DNA from: Mesorhizobium carmichaelinearum
GTDB taxonomy: Bacteria; Pseudomonadota; Alphaproteobacteria; Rhizobiales; Rhizobiaceae
Length of the DNA: 64,000 nucleotides
Direction of reading: 5' to 3'
Assembly (NCBI RefSeq): GCF_900199455.1
Contig: NZ_FZQR01000005.1
Location: 310,001-374,000 of the forward strand
Part shown: positions 7,935-16,522 of the stretch, one piece after another
How positions within the stretch are numbered: the stretch's first letter is position 1
How the letters are laid out: each line of letters begins with the position of its first letter
Program-made: the position numbers and the translations under genes
The notes under the pieces: model-generated
Database searches by the model: none
The model's input: the letters and a program-made list of their open reading frames with translations, nothing else
What the model was told of the DNA's origin: nothing

Positions 7935-10430
7935 ATGACCACCCCTCCCAAACTCAAGACCTATCGCGCCAAGCGTGAATTCTCGAAGACGCCGGAGCCG
8001 GCGGGCGGGCTGATCACCGGCGACGGCAACCGCTTCGTCGTGCACAAGCACCATGCCACGGCGGACCATTACGATCTGCGCCTGCAGGTCGGCGATGTGC
8101 TGAAGAGCTGGGCGGTGCCGCGCGGGCCTTCGCTCAACCCGGCCGACAAGAGGCTGGCGGTCGAGACCGAGGACCATCCGCTCGAATATATCGACTTCGA
8201 GGGCGTCATTCCCGAGGGCGAATATGGCGGCGGGCCGATGATCGTCTGGGACACCGGCATCTGGGCGCCGATGGACGATGTCGACAAAAGCCTTCGCACG
8301 GGCGCCTTCAAGTTTCGCCTCGCCGGCGAAAAGCTCAATGGCGGCTGGATGCTGACCCGGCTGAAGCCCAAGCCCGGCGAGGACGCGGACAAAAAGAACT
8401 GGCTGCTCTTCAAGGAGCGCGACCTCGCCGCCGACACCGCGCTGAACATCCTCGAAGCGCGGCCGGAAAGCGTGAAATCCGGTTTTTGCATCGAGGAACT
8501 GGCGGCAGTGGCGAAACCGATCGCAAAATCCGCGCCCAAGCCGGGTTCCTTGAAACCCGGCACGCTGCCGGGCGCCGTCAAGGCGCCGGCGCTCAGCCGC
8601 ATCGAGCCGCAACTGGCGACACAGGTGCCGAAGCCGCCGGGCGGCGAAAGCCTTGCCGAGAACACGAATGAGCTCTGGCTGCACGAGATCAAATTCGACG
8701 GCTACCGCACCATGGCGCATCTCAGCGACGGGCAGGTGCGGCTGATCACCCGAGGCGGCATCGACTGGACGAAGCGCTATGGCGACCTGCCGCATGCCTT
8801 CGCCAAACTGCCGTGCCGCGAGGCAATCATCGATGGCGAGATCATGGTGCTGGATGCCAAGGGCATCAGCCGCTTCGCGCTGCTGCAGGACGCGCTGGCC
8901 GAGGGCGCCGGCAGCAAGCTGCATTTCTACGCCTTCGACCTCCTGCATCTCGACGGCTGGGATCTGATGAAGGTGCCGCTCATCCGGCGCAAGGCGCTGC
9001 TGGGCGAATTGCTTGGCGGGCTGGGGGCGAATTCCGCCATCCAGTTCTCCGACCATGTCGAAGGCTCGGGGCAGGGATTGTACGACCAGGCGACTGAACT
9101 TGGGCTCGAAGGCGTCGTCTCCAAGCGCGCCAGTGCGATCTACCAGAGCGGCCGCACCAAGAGCTGGACCAAGTGCAAGGCGCTGCAAAAGGACGATTTC
9201 GTCATCGCGGGCTACACGATTTCGCAAGCGGCGGAAGGGCTGGCCGCACTCGGTATGGCCGAGTGGGAGGATGGCGAACTGCACTATCGCGGCAAGGTCG
9301 GCACCGGTTTCGATGCCGAGACCGCGGCCGACCTGCTCGCCCGGCTGGAGCCGCTGACATCGGGCGCGTCGCCACCCGAAGGCGTGCCGCGTGAAATCAT
9401 GCGCGAGATGCACTGGGTGAAGCCGTTGTTTTCGGCGCGCATCCATTATGCCAACCGCACGGCGGACAATGCGCTGCGCCATGGTGTGTTTCGCGGTCTC
9501 AGGGATGTCGGGCTGTCGACGCCGGTCTCGGCCAAGCGCAAAAGGCTGATATCCGAGGCGGACCTTGCCACCATCTGGGTGACCAATCCCGAGCGGCGGC
9601 TGTTCGGCAAGACCGGGCCGACCAAGCTCGACATCGCCGTATACTACGCGCTGGTCGGCGATTTCATGCTGCCGCACATCCTTGGCCGCCCGGTGTCGCT
9701 GGTGCGCTGCCCGACCGGCCTGCCAAAGGACTGTTTCTTCCAACGCCACGCCTTCACCGGCATGCCGCCTTCGGTGGTGACGTTCCAGGCGACCAACTCC
9801 GAGGGCGAGACCAAATCCTATCTCTCGGTCGAGGGGGCAAAAGGCTATCTGGCGCTGGCGCAGTTCGGGGTCGTCGAGTTCCACACCTGGGGCACGCACC
9901 GCTTGAGCCTCGACAAACCCGACCAGATCGTCTTCGACCTCGATCCGGGCGAGGGGATTTCCTGGCGCGAGGTGGTCGAAGCCGCCGTCCACATCAAGGG
10001 CGAGCTCGAGGGGCTGGGGCTGGTGCCGTTCGCCAAGACCTCCGGCGGCAGCGGCATCCACATCACCGTGCCGGTGACGAAGAAGCAGAACTGGAAGAAG
10101 CTGCACCAGGCGACCAGCGCCATATCAACCCATCTGGCGGCAACCGCGCCCGACACCTTCACCACCACCATGGGCAAGGAAAACCGCAAGAAGCGCATCT
10201 TCATCGACTATCACCGTAACGCCCGCGGCCACACCTCCGCCGCGCCTTATTCGCTGCGGGCGCGGACCAATCTGCCGGCCTCGACGCCGGTGAGCTGGAG
10301 CGATCTGGAGGCGATCGATGCGCCGCAGGATCTGAACTATTCCTCGCTGCCGGGGCTGCTGGAGACGTCGGGCGATCCGTGGGCGGATATCGAGGAGTTT
10401 GCGCGGGATTTGCCGGCCTTGAAGACCTAG
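7935..10430 (+). CDS. ligD: Multifunctional NHEJ DNA ligase LigD
   Basis: An 831-residue bacterial LigD that seals double-strand breaks recruited by Ku. Domain order is 3'-phosphoesterase, ATP-dependent ligase, polymerase. Residues ~35-150 carry the phosphoesterase motif (HKHHATADHYDLRLQ, GVIPEGEYGGG). The ligase motif I is EIKFDGYR with the adenylated lysine at residue ~253 (codon 8691-8693). The C-terminal primase-polymerase (from ~residue 540) shows VFDLDPGEG and KTSGGSGIHITVPV. ATG 7935 is used; a TTG two codons earlier is open. It is followed by ku at 10855, so the core NHEJ pair is together. Family order PE-Lig-Pol is the usual rhizobial form. Confidence 0.96.
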   Translation: MTTPPKLKTYRAKREFSKTPEPAGGLITGDGNRFVVHKHHATADHYDLRLQVGDVLKSWAVPRGPSLNPADKRLAVETEDHPLEYIDFEGVIPEGEYGGGPMIVWDTGIWAPMDDVDKSLRTGAFKFRLAGEKLNGGWMLTRLKPKPGEDADKKNWLLFKERDLAADTALNILEARPESVKSGFCIEELAAVAKPIAKSAPKPGSLKPGTLPGAVKAPALSRIEPQLATQVPKPPGGESLAENTNELWLHEIKFDGYRTMAHLSDGQVRLITRGGIDWTKRYGDLPHAFAKLPCREAIIDGEIMVLDAKGISRFALLQDALAEGAGSKLHFYAFDLLHLDGWDLMKVPLIRRKALLGELLGGLGANSAIQFSDHVEGSGQGLYDQATELGLEGVVSKRASAIYQSGRTKSWTKCKALQKDDFVIAGYTISQAAEGLAALGMAEWEDGELHYRGKVGTGFDAETAADLLARLEPLTSGASPPEGVPREIMREMHWVKPLFSARIHYANRTADNALRHGVFRGLRDVGLSTPVSAKRKRLISEADLATIWVTNPERRLFGKTGPTKLDIAVYYALVGDFMLPHILGRPVSLVRCPTGLPKDCFFQRHAFTGMPPSVVTFQATNSEGETKSYLSVEGAKGYLALAQFGVVEFHTWGTHRLSLDKPDQIVFDLDPGEGISWREVVEAAVHIKGELEGLGLVPFAKTSGGSGIHITVPVTKKQNWKKLHQATSAISTHLAATAPDTFTTTMGKENRKKRIFIDYHRNARGHTSAAPYSLRARTNLPASTPVSWSDLEAIDAPQDLNYSSLPGLLETSGDPWADIEEFARDLPALKT

Positions 10431-10610
10431 GGTTCCTCGCCTTCGTGAAACGGGGGAGAGGTGGCCGCGAAGCGGTCGGAGAGGGGGCTGCGCCGACGGT
10501 TGGAATATGGCTCCCCGAGCCCGCCCAAGGACAGGTTCGCGCCATTCCCCCTCTCCGTCTCGGCTTCGCCGAGCCACCTCTCCCCCGCCTTCGCGGGGGC
10601 GAGGAACTGG
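10431..10610. repeat. Inverted dispersed repeat after ligD
   Basis: An arm at ~10431-10485 (GGGGGAGAGGTGGCCGCGAA) and its inverted partner at ~10545-10610 (GAGCCACCTCTCCCCCGCCT) form a long stem-loop. This is a different repeat type from the CTCCCCC...GGGGGAG composite seen before ligD. No gene is visible here. Confidence 0.65.
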
Positions 10611-10766
10611 CGCTCCGCCATCGACGCTTCCGACAATTTGAATTATCTTCCTCCCCGCGACCTTCCGGCGGCCTAAAACATTTCGTCAGGGATTTGCCGG
10701 TATTGTGCGGTGTCGGTGTAGGATTTGCGCAGGCTTGATCGTCCTTCGGACGAAAAGCGCTGCAGA

Positions 10767-10815
10767 GAGCATGATCCCAAAAAGTGGGAACCGGTTTTTG
10801 GGTAAGATCATGCTC
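10767..10815. repeat. GAGCATGATC-type palindrome upstream of ku
   Basis: GAGCATGATC at 10767-10776 is repeated inverted as GATCATGCTC at 10806-10815, with an inner CCAAAAAGTGGG / CCGGTTTTTGG stem. This is a well-known dispersed Rhizobiales palindrome. It lies ~40 nt before the ku start, so it could affect ku mRNA or expression. Confidence 0.7.
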
Positions 10816-10854
10816 AGTCAAGAATGTCAGTGCATGGCCGCGTAGGAGTGTATC

Positions 10855-11763
10855 ATGGCGCCCAGGGCAAGTTGGAAAGGTTACCTCAAGCTCAGCCTCG
10901 TCAGCTGTCCGGTGCGGCTATACCCCGCAACGACGACCAGCGAGCGCATCTCGTTCAATCAGCTGCACAAGAAGACCCACAACCGCATCAACATGAAGCC
11001 GGTCGATCCCGAACTCGGGCTGGTCGAGCGCTCGGATCTGGTCAAGGGTTATGAGTACGAGGACAAGCAGTACATCATCATCGATGATGCCGACCTCGAC
11101 GCGGTGCGTATCGAATCCAACCACACCATGAACATCGAGGCCTTCGTCGACGAGGGCGAGGTCGATGTCATCTACCAGGACGCGCCCTATTACCTGGCGC
11201 CGGATGGCGCGATGGCGGAAGAGACCTTTGCCGTGCTGCGCGAAGCCATGCGCAAATCCGGCAAGCTGGCGATCGCGCGGCTGGTGCTGTCCAGCCGCGA
11301 GCGGGTGGTGACGATCGGCGCGCGCGAGAACGGCATGTTCGTGTGCACGTTGAGGAATCCGAACGAAGTGCGCGGCACGGCTGAATATTTCGGCAACATC
11401 CCGGCCGGCAACCCCGACCAGGAAATGCTTGAACTGGCCGAAGCGCTGATCAAGCAGAAGGAAACCACCTTCGACCCGAAGAACTACGAGGACCGCTACG
11501 AGATCGCGCTGATGGCGATGATCCGCGAGAAGCTCAAGGGTCACAAGCCGATCATCGCGGCCGCGCCCGAGCGCGGCAATGTCATCAATCTGATGGATGC
11601 GCTGAAGGCCAGCCTGTCGCAGTCGAAGCCGCCGGCCAAGTCGAAGAGCAAGGCCGACGAAGTGGCGGCCAAGCCCGCCGCCAAGAAGGCGGCAGCGGGC
11701 GGCGCGCCTGAGAATCCGCTGAAGGCCAGTCTGCTCAAGGCGGTCGGCAAGAGCAAGAAATGA
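10855..11763 (+). CDS. ku: Ku homodimer protein for non-homologous end joining
   Basis: A 302-residue bacterial Ku, which forms a ring on DNA ends and recruits LigD. The beta-barrel core is seen from residue 1 (MAPRASWKGYLKLSLVSCPV) to ~250 (LMDALKASLSQSK), with the typical INMKPVDPELGLVER and ETTFDPKNYEDRYEIALMAM segments. A Lys/Ala-rich tail after residue ~260 resembles the DNA-binding C-terminal extension of bacterial Ku. It is preceded by ligD on the same strand. Its stop overlaps the start of the BRCT/TPR gene by ATGA, implying coupled translation. Confidence 0.96.
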   Translation: MAPRASWKGYLKLSLVSCPVRLYPATTTSERISFNQLHKKTHNRINMKPVDPELGLVERSDLVKGYEYEDKQYIIIDDADLDAVRIESNHTMNIEAFVDEGEVDVIYQDAPYYLAPDGAMAEETFAVLREAMRKSGKLAIARLVLSSRERVVTIGARENGMFVCTLRNPNEVRGTAEYFGNIPAGNPDQEMLELAEALIKQKETTFDPKNYEDRYEIALMAMIREKLKGHKPIIAAAPERGNVINLMDALKASLSQSKPPAKSKSKADEVAAKPAAKKAAAGGAPENPLKASLLKAVGKSKK

Positions 11764-12884
11764 CGGCACCGGCCGTTTCGGTTCCGGGGGCCGTCTTTGG
11801 CACCATCGGCGCGCTGGCGGCGTTTCCGCTGCGGCTCGCCGCCCGCGAGGTCGAGCGCCAGCACGGCCAACTCAGGCGCGGCATCACCCGGCGCACGACG
11901 CATGTCGTGTTCGGCCGGACATTGCTGGCCAAGGCCGGATTGACGAAAAACGGCGATGCCGGAATCGAACACCACGTCGCCGCCGAGCGTGCGGCCGGGC
12001 GCATTCTGCTCAGCGAGAACGGGTTCCTGCGCCTGCTCGGGCTGATGAAGGCGCCGGAGGCATCGTCGCTGTCCAGGCAGTCGCTGATCGAGCAATCGCG
12101 GCTGTCAGGCGCCGACCTCGACCACTTGTCGCTGTTCGATGCCTTCGAGCATGACGCGGAACCCTATTCCTTCCGCGACCTGATCCTGGCGCGCAAATAT
12201 GCCGGGCTGATCGCCGGGGGCGCCACCTGGGGCGCGATCGCGCGCTCGGTGCACCGCTCCGGCCCGGTCGCCTCGCTCACCGCCAAATCGCTCAATGTCG
12301 GCTCGCAGCACGGCCGGCCCGACGCGATCTATCTCGAAGGCGGCCAGAGCGAGCTTGACGGCCAATTGCTGTTCGATCTGGGCAGCGCGGTACAAGGCGA
12401 CGACACGCTGGAAGAGCTGTTTTCCGAGGCCGAAGCGGTGGAGGAGGGCGGCGATCATGATGGCGCCGCCGCGCTTTACCAGCGCTGTCTCGCCATCGAC
12501 CCGAGCGACGCCATCGCCGCGTTCAACCGGGCCAACTGCCTGCGCGCCGGCGGCCACGCGGCGGATGCCGCGCATGATTATGCCAGGGCGATAAAGCTCG
12601 ATCCGGCTTTCGTCGAGGCCTGGTTCAACCTCGCCGGGCTGATGAGCGAGCAAGGCCGCGACGCCTCGGCGCGAAGGCATCTGCAGAAGGCGATCGCGCT
12701 CGACAAGAGCTATGCCGATCCGGTGTTCAATTTGGCGCGGCTGGAATTCGATGCCGGCAATCTGCCAGAAGCGCGGCGGCTGTGGGTACGGTATCTGGAG
12801 CTTGACGCGGAGTCGGAATGGGCTGGGGTGGCGGCCAAGGGCGTACAGTTCGTGGACATGCAGCTGGCTCGGACGGCGGGGTGA
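11760..12884 (+). CDS. BRCT - MerR-like HTH - TPR protein coupled to ku
   Basis: A 374-residue protein with an unusual architecture. Residues ~8-97 fit a BRCT domain: a G/R-rich start, TTHVVFGRTLL, then ILLSENGFLRLLGL. Residues ~125-180 (YSFRDLILARKYAGLIAGGA) resemble a MerR-like helix-turn-helix, followed by YLEGGQSELDGQLLFDL as found after such HTHs in some TPR proteins. Residues ~215-350 hold about four TPRs with NPxx/DPSDAIAAFNRA-type repeats. The ATG overlaps the ku stop (ATGA). BRCT domains bind DNA ends or repair partners, so an accessory role in Ku/LigD repair or its regulation is inferred, not shown. The BRCT call is by pattern only. Confidence 0.75.
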   Translation: MTAPAVSVPGAVFGTIGALAAFPLRLAAREVERQHGQLRRGITRRTTHVVFGRTLLAKAGLTKNGDAGIEHHVAAERAAGRILLSENGFLRLLGLMKAPEASSLSRQSLIEQSRLSGADLDHLSLFDAFEHDAEPYSFRDLILARKYAGLIAGGATWGAIARSVHRSGPVASLTAKSLNVGSQHGRPDAIYLEGGQSELDGQLLFDLGSAVQGDDTLEELFSEAEAVEEGGDHDGAAALYQRCLAIDPSDAIAAFNRANCLRAGGHAADAAHDYARAIKLDPAFVEAWFNLAGLMSEQGRDASARRHLQKAIALDKSYADPVFNLARLEFDAGNLPEARRLWVRYLELDAESEWAGVAAKGVQFVDMQLARTAG

Positions 12885-12910
12885 TCATGATTGGCGAAGG
12901 CCGCGATGAC

Positions 12911-13150
12911 AGCCAATCTCCCCCCTCGTGGGGGAGATGTCCGGCAGGACAGAGGGGGGCGCTGTCCCGCCGACGGATCGGCTCATTTCGGACGGTCTCG
13001 CCCTCGAGAGATTTGACCGAAGGCCGGCATTCCTTGGCGCCCCCCTCTGCCCTGCCGGGCGTTCGTCATTTGAAAGCCAAGCAATTGGCTTTCATCCGCT
13101 TCGCGGGCCATTCCTCAACCCCCACAAGGGGGGAGATTGGCAGCGTCGCC
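12911..13150. repeat. Composite inverted palindromic repeat with inserted hairpin module
   Basis: Left arm CTCCCCCCTCGTGGGGGAGA... starts at 12914 and the inverted right arm ends near 13150. Between them is an extra hairpin around AAGCCAAGCAATTGGCTTTC (13073-13092), a module that recurs near 13.88 and 26.4 kb. It fills the gap before the hydrolase gene. Confidence 0.7.
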
Positions 13151-13170
13151 GTCGCGCAGGACATCACCCC

Positions 13171-13809
13171 ATGACCCACTTCCTCTTCGATGGCTTCGAC
13201 ACCGCCCCCGTCACCATCCTGCTCGCGCATGGCGCCGGCGCATCGATGGATTCGCCCTCGATGACCGCCACCGCCAAGGTGCTGGCCGCAGCCGGCTTCC
13301 AGGTCGCGCGCTTCGAATTCCACTATATGGCCGCCCGCCGCTACGGCCACCGCAAGCCGCCGCCGCGTGCTGAAACGGTGAACCCGGAATACGTCAAGGC
13401 GATCGCCGACCTCAGGGCCAGGGGCGTGACTGGCAAGCTCATCGTCGGCGGCAAGTCGATGGGCGGGCGCGTCGCTTCCATGGTCGCGGACGAGATGTTT
13501 GCCAAGGGCGAGATTTCGGGTCTGCTGTGCCTCGGCTATCCCTTCCATCCGCCGGGAAAGCCTGACCAGTTGCGCACCAAACATCTGACCGGGCTGAAGA
13601 CGCCGACGCTGATTTTTCAGGGCACGCGCGACGAGTTCGGCACGCGCGACGAGGTCGCGGGGTATGGGCTCTCCGACAGCATTGAGGTGATCTGGCTCGA
13701 GGATGGCGACCATGATCTCAAGCCGCGCAAGAGTGTGTCGGGGTTCTCGACGGCTGATCATCTGAAGACGCTGGCGGAGACGGTGAGGGGTTGGGTGGAG
13801 AGGATTTAG
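13171..13809 (+). CDS. Alpha/beta hydrolase of the dienelactone-hydrolase-like (KANL3/Tex30) type
   Basis: A 212-residue cytoplasmic hydrolase. The nucleophile elbow is GKSMGG with Ser96, the acid is probably the Asp of QGTRDEFG, and the His is in GDHDLKPRK near residue 188. The oxyanion region LLAHGAGASMDSP is typical of this group. ATG 13171 is chosen because the open frame upstream runs through a non-coding palindromic repeat. Its substrate is unknown. It lies between the NHEJ block and exonuclease III, but nothing in the sequence ties it to repair. Confidence 0.85.
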   Translation: MTHFLFDGFDTAPVTILLAHGAGASMDSPSMTATAKVLAAAGFQVARFEFHYMAARRYGHRKPPPRAETVNPEYVKAIADLRARGVTGKLIVGGKSMGGRVASMVADEMFAKGEISGLLCLGYPFHPPGKPDQLRTKHLTGLKTPTLIFQGTRDEFGTRDEVAGYGLSDSIEVIWLEDGDHDLKPRKSVSGFSTADHLKTLAETVRGWVERI

Positions 13810-13841
13810 GGCGCGTACGCCTCGCACGCTTTTCGATTGTC

Positions 13842-13960
13842 GGCGCCGCCCCTCATCTGGCTGCCGCCGTTCGTCGTTCGAAAAGCCAAGCAGTTGGCTT
13901 TTCGTCCGCTGCGCGGATCACTCCTCAACTCCCCGTAAACGGGGCGAAGGACGCTGTCGT
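13842..13960. repeat. Dispersed repeat with AAGCCAAGCAGTTGGCTTTTC hairpin module
   Basis: A degenerate copy of the composite repeat, containing the hairpin centred on GCCAAGCAGTTGGC at ~13884-13897. Similar modules lie at ~13.08 and ~26.4 kb. It fills the gap between the hydrolase and the exonuclease III gene. Confidence 0.55.
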
Positions 13961-13996
13961 CGCCGGTTTCGCCAATCGCCAACGTTGCAGACCCTC

Positions 13997-14767
13997 ATGA
14001 AACTCGCCACCTTCAACATCAACAACATCAACAGCCGGCTGGACAACCTGCTGGCATGGCTGGCGGCCACAAAGCCCGATGTCGTCTGCCTGCAGGAACT
14101 CAAGGCGCGCGATATGCAGTTTCCGCGCACTGCGCTGGCCGACGCCGGCTACGGCGCGGTGTGGAAGGGCGAGCCAACCTGGAACGGCGTTGCCATCCTC
14201 GCGCGCGGCGCGGAGCCGGTGCTGACCCGCGATGCCCTGCCCGGCGACGATGCCGACCGGCAGAGCCGCTACATCGAGGCGGCGGTCAACGGCATCGTCA
14301 TCGCTTGCCTCTATGCGCCGAACGGCAATCCGCAACCGGGGCCGAAATTCCAGTACAAGCTCGCCTGGCACAAGCGGTTGGAGGCGCATGCGGCGCAACT
14401 TCTCGACACCGGCCTGCCGCTGGTGCTGGCCGGCGACTACAACATCGTGCCCAAGCCGCGCGACATCTATGCCACCCGCTCCTATGACGACAACGCGTTG
14501 GTGCAGCCGGAAAGCCGGGCTGCCTTTGCCGCCCTTCTTGAGCAAGGCTGGCTTGACGCGCTGCGCAAGGTCTATCCGAAGGAGACGCTCTACACCTTCT
14601 GGGACTATCGGCGGAACCGCTGGCCGCGCAATGCGGGCCTGCGGCTCGACCACATCTTGCTGTCGAAGACGCTCGCCCGCCGGCTGAAAGGGGCTGATAT
14701 CGACCGCGATGTGCGCGGACAAGACGGCGCCAGCGATCATGCACCGGTGTGGGTGGAGTTGAAGTGA
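13997..14767 (+). CDS. xth: Exodeoxyribonuclease III (AP endonuclease)
   Basis: A 256-residue Mg-dependent EEP-fold nuclease that cuts at abasic sites and degrades 3' ends. Family motifs are complete: MKLATFNINNINSRL, VVCLQELKARD (catalytic Glu), YAPNGNPQPG, LAGDYNIVPKPRDI (Asp/Asn), RLDHILLS, and the terminal GASDHAPVW with the catalytic Asp-His. ATG 13997 begins the conserved N-terminus. Length is normal for the family. It sits ~1.1 kb after the ku/BRCT-TPR pair in the same orientation, so this region groups several DNA-end-processing genes. Co-regulation is not shown. Confidence 0.93.
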   Translation: MKLATFNINNINSRLDNLLAWLAATKPDVVCLQELKARDMQFPRTALADAGYGAVWKGEPTWNGVAILARGAEPVLTRDALPGDDADRQSRYIEAAVNGIVIACLYAPNGNPQPGPKFQYKLAWHKRLEAHAAQLLDTGLPLVLAGDYNIVPKPRDIYATRSYDDNALVQPESRAAFAALLEQGWLDALRKVYPKETLYTFWDYRRNRWPRNAGLRLDHILLSKTLARRLKGADIDRDVRGQDGASDHAPVWVELK

Positions 14768-14897
14768 GGACGTCATCGTCGCGGTCCTTTTGCGCAGGCG
14801 ACATCTCGCGCTAGTTTGGCGATGATCAGCATCGGGGGGCGTTTGATGCATTGCATGTCCGACAGCCGCGAGCGGCCGCCTTCTACGGTCGCCCGCC

Positions 14898-16091
14898 ATG
14901 CATGATTTCGGCCTCGTTGAAATCCTGCTCGCGGCTGCTGCCATCCTTGTGGTCGCGGCATGCGTCGTCTGGCTTTTGCGCAAGGCGCGTGTCCGGCGCC
15001 GCGCCCAACGCCGGGCGGATCCGGCCGACGATTATGCGGTGCGTACCAATTGGGAGCGCAGCACCGGCACCGTCAACTACTCGTCCTTCGTCTATTTCGA
15101 TGTCGACCGCGACGGCACATACGGCGTCGGCGACCGGCCTATGGCCGGCATCATGGTGCGGCTGTTGGACGAACAAGGCGGCTTCGTCGCTTCAACCAGG
15201 ACAAACAATGGCGGCTTTGCCAACTTCGCCATGTCGACGTCTTCGGCCAATGCCGTGATCCGCGCGCCCGGCACCTACCGGTTCGCGGTTTCGGTGCCGC
15301 CGGGCTGGCGCTCGCCCAGCGCCAACGAGACGCAATCGCAGGATTTCCGGCGGGCGGCCGGCTCGCCCGCCGGGCTGGTGTCGCAGGACCTGCCCCAGCC
15401 GGTCGGCCTGGCGCCGGCGCGCAGCCTGGCCGGCAAGATGGCGGCGGACGGCACCGCGACGCTGTCGGTGATGGCGGACGGGCAAGAGCTGGAGAGCCTG
15501 GTGCTGGCGCCGGGTTCACCCTTCCGGCTCGACCTCGCCGGCGAGGCCGACACGGTGGTGATCGGCGGCGGCGGGCTTGACCGGCAGCTTGCGCTTTCGC
15601 CCTATCCGGCCGATCTCGGGCTGTTGTCATCGCAAACAGTGCCGAACGAGGCCCCGCTGCGGACGATCGGCTTCGACGACGTCACCGGCCGTGGCTTACG
15701 CAAGATCCCGTGCGGCCATGCCGGACTACAATGGCGCAACCTCAACGCCATGGCGCAGGACCACACCAAGGGCAGCGAAGGCTATGTCAACGGCAATGTC
15801 TCGGGCGATCACGTCGCCTATACCAGCAGCGGCTACCCGGCCGAGTTCAGCCGCGAAACCCCGTTCGGGTTCCACTCGGTGCTGTTGAGCGCAGCTTGGC
15901 TGAAGTCTGAAGGGGAGATCGCGCTGATCGAGTGTTGGCTGGGCGAGCAACTGGTCGCCAGCGATCAACTGGCGCTGTCGGCGCTGACGCCGCTGCACTA
16001 CGCCCCGATGCTCAAGGCAGTAACCCGTGTCCGTCTGTCGACGAAACACTCTTGGCAGATGGTGCTGGACGACCTGATGCTGACGGGCTGA
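14898..16091 (+). CDS. Membrane-anchored SdrD_B-like protein, function unknown
   Basis: A 397-residue protein. An N-terminal helix (residues ~6-27, LVEILLAAAAILVVAACVVWLL) followed by a basic patch suggests an N-in signal anchor with the rest outside. Residues ~60-130 (SSFVYFDVDRDGTYGVGDRP, then MAGIMVRLLDEQG) match the SdrD_B/Cna-B-like beta-sandwich with a DxDxDG loop that may bind calcium. The remaining ~260 residues are beta-rich and I do not recognise them. Its stop is 4 nt from the end of a convergent precursor-like gene on the minus strand. Adhesion or surface role is only a guess. Confidence 0.7.
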   Translation: MHDFGLVEILLAAAAILVVAACVVWLLRKARVRRRAQRRADPADDYAVRTNWERSTGTVNYSSFVYFDVDRDGTYGVGDRPMAGIMVRLLDEQGGFVASTRTNNGGFANFAMSTSSANAVIRAPGTYRFAVSVPPGWRSPSANETQSQDFRRAAGSPAGLVSQDLPQPVGLAPARSLAGKMAADGTATLSVMADGQELESLVLAPGSPFRLDLAGEADTVVIGGGGLDRQLALSPYPADLGLLSSQTVPNEAPLRTIGFDDVTGRGLRKIPCGHAGLQWRNLNAMAQDHTKGSEGYVNGNVSGDHVAYTSSGYPAEFSRETPFGFHSVLLSAAWLKSEGEIALIECWLGEQLVASDQLALSALTPLHYAPMLKAVTRVRLSTKHSWQMVLDDLMLTG

Positions 16092-16095
16092 CTTG

Positions 16096-16200
16096 TTACG
16101 GTACCGGATTTGAGGTCACGACCGGACCGTTGGTCGCAGCCGTGATAGCCTTCAGATTGCCCTTCTTGATCAGAGCCGGCCGCTCGTAGATCTTCTTCAT
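16096..16200 (-). CDS. Short RiPP-precursor-like peptide with lasso-type leader
   Basis: A 34-residue peptide read from ATG 16200 to TAA 16096-16098. The leader-like part MKKIYERPALIKKGNLKAIT carries the YxxPxL...G pattern with a Thr (Thr20) that recognition elements of lasso-peptide systems bind. GGAGAG lies 8 nt before the ATG, a strong ribosome site for so small a gene. The remaining ATNGPVVTSNPVP has no Asp or Glu to serve as ring acceptor, so it is not a standard lasso core. No cyclase, protease or RRE gene is seen nearby, so it would be an orphan precursor. Rhizobia are known to carry such short precursor-like genes. Confidence 0.6.
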   Translation of the reverse strand: MKKIYERPALIKKGNLKAITAATNGPVVTSNPVP

Positions 16201-16522
16201 GATGCAAGCTCTCCACTATATCCCGCCGCGAGTGTGACACATCATGGTCTTCTGTCAATGTTGCGCTGGGGATAGTCCAGGTTATCCCAACCAGAACATT
16301 GAAGATCTTGGCTTCAGGATTGCCGATTGCTTCGGTCCGATCGGGCATAAATCGGCAATGTAGAGCGCGCGCCGGCACGCTTAAGCCGTTGTTTCTATGC
16401 GTATCCCCAGCCCAAGCCAGGATATATCAGGCGATATACATGAGGGCAGGAGGCGAGGCTGGCGCTTTGCGGTATATAGCCGGCGCTGCTAACCTCATCC
16501 AAATCCGCGGGCGGAGAGCGCG
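16201..16522. other. Intergenic region upstream of precursor-like and WD40 genes
   Basis: About 320 nt between two divergent genes, so it should hold both promoters. The part at 16200-16300 is moderately AT-rich. No convincing gene, hairpin or clear -35/-10 pair was found. Confidence 0.4.

Noticed and set aside
7590..10106. 838-codon open frame on the minus strand across ligD
   Set aside because: It is antisense to a complete LigD with all motifs, and its composition (Arg/His/Gln-rich, no domain) is what high-GC antisense frames show.
12928..13170. N-terminal extension of the hydrolase frame
   Set aside because: The extension reads through a palindromic repeat; family homology starts at ATG 13171.
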